The notes under the pieces: model-generated
Told to the model about the DNA's origin: nothing
The model's database searches: none
Seen by the model: only the letters and a program-made list of their open reading frames with translations
Source: Nitrospinota bacterium
Lineage (GTDB): Bacteria > UBA8248
Length of the DNA: 11,887 bases
Reading direction: 5' to 3'
NCBI GenBank assembly: GCA_003506735.1
Contig: DNYS01000197.1
Coordinates: 7,776-19,662, forward strand
Translations under genes and position numbers: made by a program
Shown: positions 5,795 to 11,887 of the stretch, piece by piece
How positions within the stretch are numbered: position 1 is the stretch's first letter
Layout: every line of letters starts with the position of its first letter

Positions 5795-8026
5795 ATGTTC
5801 GGAACCTTTCTACTACGAAGATTCGGCTGGGTGCTGGCGGCCTTCGTGCTTTTGACCGTTTTCTTCGGGTGGCAGGTATTCGGTCTGCGGGTGGATTCCT
5901 CGAACGAGAAAATGCTCCCCCGGGACGATCCGGCCTTCCGGTATCTGGAGGAGTTCCGCGAAATTTTCGGGAGTGACGAATTTATCGTCGGGGCCCTTCG
6001 CCTGAGGGCGCCCGCCGATTCAGCCGCACTCGAGAGGATCGAAACCTTCGCGGAAAAAGCCCGCCGAATTCCGAACGTCCGGATGGTGCAGAGCCCGCTG
6101 CGGCCCTCGGGCGGGGCGGAGGAAAAGATCGACGAGGAGGAGGCCCGGCGCACCCTTCTTGAGGACCCCGCCTATTCGGACGTTCTCGCATCCTCCGATT
6201 TCCGCTCGTTTGCGATTATCGTCTGGATCGAGCACATCGATGGGGATCCCGCCTACCGGGGGCGGATCGTGAAGGCGCTTCGCGGCCTCTCTTCTGGCCC
6301 CGCCTCGCCCGGCGCGCAGGTCTTCATCGCGGGAATCCCGGTCGAGAAAAACGATATCTCGGCCTATGTCCGCGAGGACCAGAGCCGAATCGTTCCCCTC
6401 ATGTTCGTCCTGATCGCCATTCTCATCTTCGCCCTGTTTCGAAGCGCCCCCACCGCCCTTCTCGCGACGCTTCTTGTCGGATGCGCTCTCTTGTGGACGC
6501 TGGGCCTGTTCGCCCTCTTTGGAAAAGAGATCAACACGGTGACGAGCCTCATCTCGCCGGTGGTCATCATCGTTTCCCTGGGCGGAATCATCCATTTCCT
6601 GAGCCACTACGCCCGGATCGCCGCCGATGGGCGGCCTCCCGGGCTGGCGCTCCGGAGCGCGCTCCGAAATGTGCTGACTCCCTGTTTTTTGTCGGCCCTG
6701 ACGACGGCGGGGGGTCTTCTGGCCACGGCGGCGCTGGGCGTTCCCGCCGTTCAGGATTTCGCCTGGTTTGCCGCGGCCGGGGTGATGATTTCGTTTCTGC
6801 TCTCGATAAGCGTTTTTCCCCTCATCGTCGTTTTCATCGCCGGCCGGGGCGGCGGCTTCCGGAGTCCGGCCGGGCGCGGCGTTCTGGATCGGGCGCTCGA
6901 TTGGTCGATGGAGGTTGTGAGCGGCCGCCCGGCGGCCGTGATGATCGCGGCGGTGCTTTTGTCGGCGGTGGCGGTGTCCGGCCTGCCGCGCCTGGTGGTG
7001 GACACCGACATCATCCGGACCCTCCGCCCGGACGCTCCCCTCTACCGGGCGACCCGGTTCATCGATGATCACATGGGAGGGGTGAACTCCCTCGAGATCA
7101 TGATCGGCGCGGCGGGCGGCGGGAAGGTGGGCGATCGGGCATCGCTCGAAAAAGTGGGTGCGCTTCAGGATTTTCTGGAGTCCCATCCAGCGGTGACGAA
7201 AACCTTTTCGGTGGTGGACGGGCTCATTCACGCTTCGGGCAGGCCCGCGGGGGGAGGGCGGTCGCCCATCCCGCCCGGAGCGGAGGGAAAGCTTCTTTAC
7301 GCGGCGGTCACGGCGGCCTCATCGGCAAAGGGGCGCCGCCTCCGCCACTGGATCAACGATGATTTTACGCGCCTCCGCGTGGCTGTCCGGATGAAATCCA
7401 TCGGGACGGCGGAGCTTCGGGCGTTCCACAATAGAATCCGGGAATTCGCCAGGGATCGGATGGGGGACGGCCTGTGGCTGCGAATGACCGGGAACACCCT
7501 GCTCCTTGCCAATATGTCCGCCGTTTTGGTCTCCAGGCAGGTGTCCGGGCTTCTATTGGCGGCGGTTTTTGTCCTCTCGACGATCGGCGTTTTGTTCCGA
7601 TCGATTCGGGTGATGGCGCTCTCGGTGATCCCCAACTTGATCCCCATCGCCTCGGTGTTCGGGCTGATGGGCTGGCTGGGCATCCCGCTGAACGTTCCGG
7701 CCGCGATGATCTCGAGCGTTTCGATGGGGCTGGTGGTGGACGGCACCATCCACTTTCTCTATACGTTCCACTTTCTCCGGGAAGAGGGGCAAACGAAGGA
7801 GGAGGCCGTTCGCCGGACGATCCGTATCGCCGGGAAGCCAATCGCGGCCGCGGCGCTCGTCCTTGCGGGGGGATTTTGGGTCGGCGTCATCGGTAATTTT
7901 ATACCGGTCGTGCATTTTTCCTTTTTTACCGGCGTGACGATACTGCTCGCCGTTCTTTGCGATTTGCTCTTTCTTCCGGCCACCATCCTTGTCAGCCGTT
8001 TTCGTTGGGGCATCGAGAGGCGGTGA
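5795..8026 (+). CDS. MMPL/SSD-type RND superfamily exporter
   Basis: A 743-residue inner-membrane protein with the duplicated RND layout. Membrane segment 1 lies at about 11-29, an outer (periplasmic) domain at about 31-197, and a bundle of five helices at about 198-350. The second half repeats this: a helix at about 379-398, a domain at about 400-580, and helices from about 583 to 735. Each outer domain begins alike (LRVDSSNEKMLPRDDPAF at 31-48; LVVDTDIIRTLRPDAPLY at 400-417). MMPL relatives transport lipids, hopanoids and lipid-linked metabolites using the proton gradient. The proton-relay type motif is clear in the second half, GLVVDGTIHFLYTF with Asp649, but the matching first-half site reads SLGGIIHFLSHY without Asp. 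AAAGGT lies nine bases before ATG 5795. The type III polyketide synthase gene upstream suggests a lipid-like cargo; that link is inference. Confidence 0.92.
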   Translation: MFGTFLLRRFGWVLAAFVLLTVFFGWQVFGLRVDSSNEKMLPRDDPAFRYLEEFREIFGSDEFIVGALRLRAPADSAALERIETFAEKARRIPNVRMVQSPLRPSGGAEEKIDEEEARRTLLEDPAYSDVLASSDFRSFAIIVWIEHIDGDPAYRGRIVKALRGLSSGPASPGAQVFIAGIPVEKNDISAYVREDQSRIVPLMFVLIAILIFALFRSAPTALLATLLVGCALLWTLGLFALFGKEINTVTSLISPVVIIVSLGGIIHFLSHYARIAADGRPPGLALRSALRNVLTPCFLSALTTAGGLLATAALGVPAVQDFAWFAAAGVMISFLLSISVFPLIVVFIAGRGGGFRSPAGRGVLDRALDWSMEVVSGRPAAVMIAAVLLSAVAVSGLPRLVVDTDIIRTLRPDAPLYRATRFIDDHMGGVNSLEIMIGAAGGGKVGDRASLEKVGALQDFLESHPAVTKTFSVVDGLIHASGRPAGGGRSPIPPGAEGKLLYAAVTAASSAKGRRLRHWINDDFTRLRVAVRMKSIGTAELRAFHNRIREFARDRMGDGLWLRMTGNTLLLANMSAVLVSRQVSGLLLAAVFVLSTIGVLFRSIRVMALSVIPNLIPIASVFGLMGWLGIPLNVPAAMISSVSMGLVVDGTIHFLYTFHFLREEGQTKEEAVRRTIRIAGKPIAAAALVLAGGFWVGVIGNFIPVVHFSFFTGVTILLAVLCDLLFLPATILVSRFRWGIERR

Positions 8027-8131
8027 CGGGAGGAAGAGGCCAATAAGAGTGCCGCTGGCGGTGTGGGCCGTGTTGGCCGGTCCGGGGGAGCGGGAAATGG
8101 CGGCCGGCCCGGAGCCCGGCGAGAGGGCGGG

Positions 8132-8680
8132 CTATACCAGCTTCCAGTGCTCGTAGGCCCATTTGGAGTATGAGTGAAGGCTGCCCTTGGGCGGGTTGTT
8201 GTGGTCGAATTGACCCACCGCCCGCAGGAGCGGATCTTTTAGAAATGGAACGTGCACCACTTGGGCGGAGGCATTCCGGATTCTCAGGTCCAGCGCATTG
8301 GGCCAGTGATGCTCGAGGTCGCCGGGCGCCAGAATGTTGTCATAGCCCTTGTAGGCCGCGATGATCGGAATTTTGCAATGATCCACCGCCCATTCGACCT
8401 CAAACTTCACCCAGGGCGTCTCCTCCTTGACAGTGGTTTCCATGATCAGCAAAAGGTTGGTCGAATTCGCCAATCGCTCCTTGATTCCGTGCACCAACTC
8501 AAGCTGCTTGGCCTCATCGTTCAATAGCGCGAATTTTTCGATGGCGTTGACAAAGGCGATGTGGTCCTCGTCCCGGATTTCCCAGTCCAATAATTGCCGG
8601 ACGTATCGGACATCGTCGGATTTGATTTCTTGGGCCAAGTCGTGGTGATAGGTGACGTAAGTCTTGTACCGAAAAGGCAT
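8132..8680 (-). CDS. TIR-like domain protein (ThsB / DUF1863-like)
   Basis: A 182-residue soluble protein. It opens with a short strand YKTYVTYHH (5-13), then a helical stretch, then LANSTNLLLIMETTVKEETPWVKFEVEWA (70-98, given in part) and KIPIIAAYKGY (103-113). This strand-helix order, with the Ser/Thr-rich strand leading into W-V-x-x-E (Trp90, Glu94), matches the TIR-like fold of Thoeris ThsB-type proteins, where a Glu in this position is catalytic for NAD processing. No membrane segment, signal peptide or second domain is seen. GC is about 53% over 8281-8680, against mid-60s or higher nearby, which suggests acquisition. No ThsA-like effector, helicase or other defence gene is next to it: it converges with the exporter and follows the heme-type protein gene by 102 bp. 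ATG 8680 is supported by AGGAA six bases upstream. Family membership is from pattern recognition only; function as defence is inference. Confidence 0.65.
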   Translation of the reverse strand: MPFRYKTYVTYHHDLAQEIKSDDVRYVRQLLDWEIRDEDHIAFVNAIEKFALLNDEAKQLELVHGIKERLANSTNLLLIMETTVKEETPWVKFEVEWAVDHCKIPIIAAYKGYDNILAPGDLEHHWPNALDLRIRNASAQVVHVPFLKDPLLRAVGQFDHNNPPKGSLHSYSKWAYEHWKLV

Positions 8681-8782
8681 CTGTGGTTCCTATTAAAAAT
8701 GAGGTTCAACCATCTGAATTAATTGTGTTTTTCCTTGCCGTCCCAGACTCCCAGCCTAGCATTACATAGCATAGATCCGATT
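8681..8782. promoter_or_regulatory. AT-rich leader of the TIR-like gene
   Basis: A 102-bp spacer with about 41% GC, the most AT-rich stretch in the window. It carries AGGAA (minus strand, 8687-8691) six bases before the ATG. The AT-rich content suggests its own promoter, but I found no well-spaced -35/-10 pair and no terminator for the gene upstream. Confidence 0.45.
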
Positions 8783-9613
8783 TTATTTTCTCCAAAGATC
8801 CCGGGCAAGGCCCACCCGGCGGCCCCACCATTCGGGCCCCTCTTGGACGTAGGCCCACTCGGGATTGTCCGCCTCGTCCCGGAGGGCGGCCATGACGGCG
8901 CGGAAGGTTTCGGCATCGTTTTCCGCGAACTCGAAATAGCCCACGAAGTCGTAGCCCTCCTTCAGGCCATAACCTTCGGGATGGTGGGCGAGGCGGCGGT
9001 AGATGCCGGGAACCCCCTCTTTGGAGGCCAGGGCGTGGCCCCTCGCGGTGATTCGGCCCTCATCGTCATAGCGGGGCAGAAAAAAGCTCTCCCGGCGCAT
9101 CCAATCCATTTTCCACCATTCCCGGGTCTTGTTCTGGGGGGTCACCACCCCGATCGGAAGGACCGCGCCCGAGGCGGGCGGAAGGGCGAGGGTGTAGGCG
9201 AACTGGGTCATCGCGTAGCTCGTGTAGCTGCGCGGCTTCTGGATTCCGCTCAGCGTTTCCACCGAGCCTTCCCGTTTCTCGATCTCATGGCGAAGGCCCT
9301 CCTCGTAGCGGTCCAGCGGATCGGCATCGGCGCATTCGGTGCGGATAAGAACATCGGCGCGCGCCATTTCGGGGTGGGCGATATCGCGCTCGGAAGAAAA
9401 TCCCCTCTCCGCCCGGAGGTATTGGTAGCGCCCCCCGCGGAAAGCCTCAGTGGCCGGGCCTCCTTCGACGATGTGCATGTTCTCCATCCGCCTGCCCAGC
9501 GCATCCAGCGCCTCGGAGAGGGCCGGATCGTCCGCGCCCTGGGGCAGGGTGATGAAGTGAAAGCGCGAGTATCCGAGAATTTCCTGCGTCATGTGAAGGT
9601 CGGCGGCTCTCAT
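8783..9613 (-). CDS. Chlorite-dismutase/HemQ-family heme-type protein
   Basis: A 276-residue protein. Its second half carries the signature layout of the chlorite dismutase family: VVTPQNKTREWWKM (156-169) matches the family's PT-K-S-x-EWW strand, and YRRLAHHPEGYGLKEGYDFVGYFE (205-228, in part) matches the K-x-x-x-HSTGLDD-x-DF-x-TYFE segment that holds the proximal heme-ligand His, here His210. FRAVMAALRD (237-246) fits the following helix. The family includes chlorite dismutases, coproheme decarboxylases (HemQ/ChdC) and uncharacterised heme proteins. The distal Arg needed for chlorite breakdown, normally shortly after the His, is not evident, so true chlorite dismutation is doubtful. The first half (1-150) is diverged. 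The start ATG 9613 is preferred over upstream ATGs at 9649 and 9643 because GAGGGA lies seven bases before it. Soluble, no signal peptide seen. Confidence 0.72.
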   Translation of the reverse strand: MRAADLHMTQEILGYSRFHFITLPQGADDPALSEALDALGRRMENMHIVEGGPATEAFRGGRYQYLRAERGFSSERDIAHPEMARADVLIRTECADADPLDRYEEGLRHEIEKREGSVETLSGIQKPRSYTSYAMTQFAYTLALPPASGAVLPIGVVTPQNKTREWWKMDWMRRESFFLPRYDDEGRITARGHALASKEGVPGIYRRLAHHPEGYGLKEGYDFVGYFEFAENDAETFRAVMAALRDEADNPEWAYVQEGPEWWGRRVGLARDLWRK

Positions 9614-9620
9614 CGGTTTT

Positions 9621-9626
9621 TCCCTC
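9621..9626 (-). promoter_or_regulatory. Ribosome binding site deciding the start of the heme-type protein
   Basis: GAGGGA on the minus strand, seven bases before ATG 9613. The in-frame ATGs at 9649 and 9643 have no comparable motif, so the shorter 276-residue protein is called. Confidence 0.65.
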
Positions 9627-9725
9627 GGGGATTTGATCCCCATGAGCATACCAACAAATCCCGCCTGGTATCATTTCGGACAAGTAAAATAATGGTACCG
9701 GCATGCGGCGCGCGATGGGCGGCGA

Positions 9726-9777
9726 TTGCCCGGAAAGAGTGCCGTGGGTGGTTGCCCGGGATGGATGCCGTGGGAGG
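9726..9777. repeat. Two-copy 26-bp imperfect tandem repeat
   Basis: Units 9726-9751 and 9752-9777 share 21 of 26 bases, both starting TTGCCCGG and both containing TGCCGTGGG followed by GG at the end. It lies in the 275-bp gap between the CoA ligase stop and the heme-type protein start, so it could be a pair of binding sites for a regulator of the downstream gene or simply a local duplication. Confidence 0.6.
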
Positions 9778-9837
9778 ACTCCGCTTCTCCGGCGAAACCA
9801 TGCGCGCGGAGACGACCCGCCCGGGTAAATTCACGCG

Positions 9838-9870
9838 CGCGGCGGCGGCGCGGCGGCGGCGCGGCGGCGC
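9838..9870. repeat. GC-only short tandem repeat
   Basis: The 11-base unit GGCGGCGGCGC occurs at 9841-9851 and 9852-9862, with a shortened copy GGCGGCGC at 9863-9870 and a CGC lead-in. It begins 18 bases past the CoA ligase stop codon. A replication-slippage repeat is the simplest reading. Confidence 0.7.
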
Positions 9871-9888
9871 ACGGCGCATAGCGGAGAG

Positions 9889-11835
9889 CTACAAGGCCTT
9901 GGCGATGGCCAGAAGAATCTCGGGAACCTCGATGGAACTCGTATCGATGCGCTCCGGGTCCTCTCCCAGATAAATCCGCTTGATGGCGCCGCGCACGATC
10001 TTGGCCGAGCGGGTCTTGGGAAGCGCCTCGACGAATTTCACCTCCTCGGGCCGCAGGCTCTTGCCGAGGTATTTCACGGCCTCGTCCTTGAGCTCCTCGC
10101 GAAGGGCGTCGGTAGGCTCGTAATCCCCGCCCAGCACGACGAAGCAGGTGAGCCCCTCCCCCTTGATGGGGTGCGGCGTGCCGATGGTGGCCGCCTCGAC
10201 GACCGCGGGGTGCGCGATGAGGGCGGACTCGACCTCGGCGGGCCCCACCCGCTTTCCGGCGACGTTGATGGTGTCGTCCGAGCGGCCGAAAAGGTACCAC
10301 TGGCCGTCCTCGTCCACCCGGGCCCAGTCGCCGTGATACCAGACCTCCGGCCAGCGGGAGAAGTAGGTCTCGATGTAGCGCTCATCCTCGTTCAGAAATC
10401 CTTTCGTCATCGAGGGGACGGGCTGCTTGCAGACCAGGTGGCCGATCTCGCCCTTCACGGGCTTGCCCTCCTCGTTGAATACATCGGTGTCCACCCCCAG
10501 CGCCGGGCCGCCGAGCGAGCAGGGCGTCAGCTCTGCGATTGGATAGGGCTGGAGCAGGCATCCGGCCAGCTCGGTCCCGCCCGAGATGTTCATGACCGGG
10601 CAGCGCCCGCCGCCCACTTTTTCGAAGTACCACATGTAGGATTCCGGGTCCCAGGGCTCGCCCGTCGATCCGAGAATCCGCAGGGAGGCGAGGTCGTGTT
10701 TTTTCACCCACCCCTCCCCCGCGCTAGCGAAGAGGCGGATGGCCGTGGGCGAGACGCCGAACGAGGTGATGCCGTGCGCGGCGATCATCCGCCAGAGGCG
10801 GTCGGGCTCGGGCCAGTTCGGCGCGCCGTCGAAGATGAAATACGTCCCGCCGTAAAACTGCACCCCGATGAACTCCCAGGGACCCATCATCCAGCCGATG
10901 TCGGTCACCCAGAAGAAAACGTCCCCCTCGCGGTAGTCCATGCAGTAGCCGACCTCTTTCGCAATCGTCGCGATGGAGCCGCCGTGGGTGTGAATCGTCC
11001 CCTTGGGCCGCCCGGTCGTCCCCGAGGTGTAGAGGATGAGCGCGCGCGCTTCGGCGGGCAGGCGCTCGGTCTCGGCGGTGGTGGATTGCCCTTCGGTGAA
11101 CTCCGCCCAGGTCACGTCCCGCCCCGCCCGCATGAGGACCGAAGCGCCCGTCCGAGGATAGACGACCACTTTTTCCACCGCCGTCTCGCGGTTCAGCGCC
11201 TCATCAAGCGTGGGCTTGACCCTAATCTCCTTGCCGCGCCGCTCGCCGCCATCCGTGGTGAATACCACCCGCGCCTCGGCGTGGGCCAGCCGCTCGCCGA
11301 CGGCCTCGGGGCCAAAGCCCGAAAAAATCGGGATCGCCACCGCCCCTACCTTGAAGCAGGCGAACATGGCGAAGACCGTCTCGGGGATCATGGGCATGAA
11401 GATGCCCGCCGCGTCCCCGGGTTTGATGCCCATCGCGCGCATGGCCCCGGCGAGTTTCGATACCTCCGCCGACATCTCGGCATAGGTGAACCGGCGCACC
11501 TCGCCGCCGTCGCCCTCCCAGATGAGGGCGGTCTGATCCTTTTTGGGGCCTTGCAGATGCCGGTCGATGCAGTTGTGGACGATGTTGATCTCCCCGCCCA
11601 CGAACCATTTCGCCCACGGGAATCCGCCGCTCGTGTCGAGCACCCGGTCGAAGGGGCGGTACCATTCGACGCCCATGTCTTCCATGACAGCGCTCCAAAA
11701 GCGCGGGCTGTCCTCCACCGACCAGTCCAATAGCTCCCGGTAGCCGGCTAATCCCTGTTTTTTCACGAGCCGCGCGATGTTGGAGTTTTCGAGAAAATCG
11801 TCCGAGGGACGCCAGATGACTTCGGGAGCTTTCAT
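9889..11835 (-). CDS. Acetyl-CoA-synthetase-family AMP-forming acyl-CoA ligase
   Basis: A 648-residue ANL-superfamily enzyme that makes an acyl-AMP and then an acyl-CoA. The acetyl-CoA-synthetase N-terminal region is present, including WFVGGEINIVHNCIDRH (77-93). The ATP-binding loop YTSGTTGRPKG is at 269-279, TDIGWMMGPW at 311-320, SGGTE at 418-422, YHGDWARVDEDG at 500-511, GRSDDTINVAGKRVGPAEVE at 517-536, and the catalytic Lys612 in PKTRSAKIVRGAIKR. The usual RSGK is RSAK here. Length and order match full-length acetyl/propionyl-CoA synthetases, but the acyl pocket reads WMMGPW where E. coli-type enzymes have W-V-T-G-H, so a substrate other than acetate is possible. Two in-frame ATGs compete: 11844, with AAAGG abutting it, and 11835, eight bases after AAAGGA; 11835 is chosen. 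It is the first gene of the leftward set at this edge. Confidence 0.94.
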   Translation of the reverse strand: MKAPEVIWRPSDDFLENSNIARLVKKQGLAGYRELLDWSVEDSPRFWSAVMEDMGVEWYRPFDRVLDTSGGFPWAKWFVGGEINIVHNCIDRHLQGPKKDQTALIWEGDGGEVRRFTYAEMSAEVSKLAGAMRAMGIKPGDAAGIFMPMIPETVFAMFACFKVGAVAIPIFSGFGPEAVGERLAHAEARVVFTTDGGERRGKEIRVKPTLDEALNRETAVEKVVVYPRTGASVLMRAGRDVTWAEFTEGQSTTAETERLPAEARALILYTSGTTGRPKGTIHTHGGSIATIAKEVGYCMDYREGDVFFWVTDIGWMMGPWEFIGVQFYGGTYFIFDGAPNWPEPDRLWRMIAAHGITSFGVSPTAIRLFASAGEGWVKKHDLASLRILGSTGEPWDPESYMWYFEKVGGGRCPVMNISGGTELAGCLLQPYPIAELTPCSLGGPALGVDTDVFNEEGKPVKGEIGHLVCKQPVPSMTKGFLNEDERYIETYFSRWPEVWYHGDWARVDEDGQWYLFGRSDDTINVAGKRVGPAEVESALIAHPAVVEAATIGTPHPIKGEGLTCFVVLGGDYEPTDALREELKDEAVKYLGKSLRPEEVKFVEALPKTRSAKIVRGAIKRIYLGEDPERIDTSSIEVPEILLAIAKAL

Positions 11836-11843
11836 CGTGTCCA

Positions 11844-11849
11844 TCCTTT
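11844..11849 (-). promoter_or_regulatory. Ribosome binding site deciding the CoA ligase start
   Basis: AAAGGA on the minus strand with eight bases to ATG 11835. The alternative ATG at 11844 overlaps the last base of the motif, so it has no usable spacing. Confidence 0.65.
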
Positions 11850-11867
11850 AAGAATCAACATCCCGGA

Positions 11868-11887
11868 ACCTTTCTTGGAAGAAAGGT
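11868..11887. repeat. Perfect 9-bp inverted repeat at the window edge
   Basis: ACCTTTCTT (11868-11876) and AAGAAAGGT (11879-11887) flank GG. It is 32 bases upstream of the chosen CoA ligase start. It may extend beyond the window. It could be an operator for the ligase, or the hairpin of a terminator for a gene arriving from the right; no T-run is visible on the ligase side. Confidence 0.7.

Noticed and set aside
5671..5976. Possible small gene in the gap before the exporter
   Set aside because: Most of its length overlaps the exporter out of frame and it has no recognisable motif or binding site.
6020..7231. Minus-strand open frame of 403 residues inside the exporter gene
   Set aside because: It is antisense to the exporter and highly charged with no domain; the exporter has consistent membrane segments in its frame.
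8132..8680. Complete Thoeris defence system
   Set aside because: Only a TIR-like gene is present; no ThsA-type effector or other defence gene is found in the window.
9726..9777. CRISPR array
   Set aside because: The two units are directly adjacent without spacers and there are only two copies.
8723..9973. Plus-strand open frame of 416 residues opposite the heme-type protein
   Set aside because: It runs across the intergenic repeats and into the ligase, shows no family motif, and the minus-strand gene has clear chlorite-dismutase-family segments.
10171..11733. Plus-strand open frame of 520 residues opposite the CoA ligase
   Set aside because: It is antisense to a gene with all catalytic motifs and is rich in Arg, Gly, His and Asp without recognisable domains.

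Overview
The window is high-GC bacterial chromosome (mostly mid-60s percent by eye) carrying eight protein genes. There are no tRNA or rRNA genes, CRISPR arrays, or recognisable insertion sequences. The gene families (a gamma-glutamyltranspeptidase relative, tandem TauE/SafE permeases, a type III polyketide synthase, an MMPL/RND exporter, a chlorite-dismutase-like protein and an acyl-CoA synthetase) and the frequent GTG/TTG starts fit an environmental, possibly uncultivated, Gram-negative lineage of the broad proteobacterial or deltaproteobacterial/Tectomicrobia kind. No marker gene is present, so this placement is a guess.

Left part (1-4253). A gamma-glutamyltranspeptidase-family gene, cut at its 5' end by the window edge, runs rightward and meets a leftward D-2-hydroxyacid dehydrogenase gene 21 bp away. 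Upstream of the dehydrogenase on the same minus strand are two tandem TauE/SafE-type permease genes that are translationally coupled, with only 2 bp between them. A 111-bp gap packed with inverted repeats separates the permeases from the dehydrogenase. The permeases plus dehydrogenase could form a small unit for moving and oxidising an organic acid or sulfonate, but the substrate cannot be read from sequence.

Middle part (4254-8026). From a 243-bp divergent intergenic region a type III polyketide synthase gene runs rightward with an intact Cys-His-Asn triad. After another 242 bp comes a 743-residue MMPL-type RND exporter. The likely story is synthesis of a polyketide lipid (alkylpyrone or alkylresorcinol type) and its transport, but the pairing is an inference from adjacency.

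Right part (8027-11887). On the minus strand, in transcription order, come an acetyl-CoA-synthetase-family AMP-forming ligase, a chlorite-dismutase-family heme-type protein and a small TIR-like protein. The TIR-like gene is about 53% GC and preceded by a 102-bp spacer of about 41% GC, clearly unlike its neighbours, so it looks acquired. Its conserved W-V-x-x-E segment suggests a Thoeris-like NAD-processing TIR, but no partner effector lies in the window. The ligase-to-heme-protein gap holds a 26-bp tandem repeat and a short GC-rich 11-bp repeat. The extreme right edge is a perfect 9-bp dyad upstream of the ligase.
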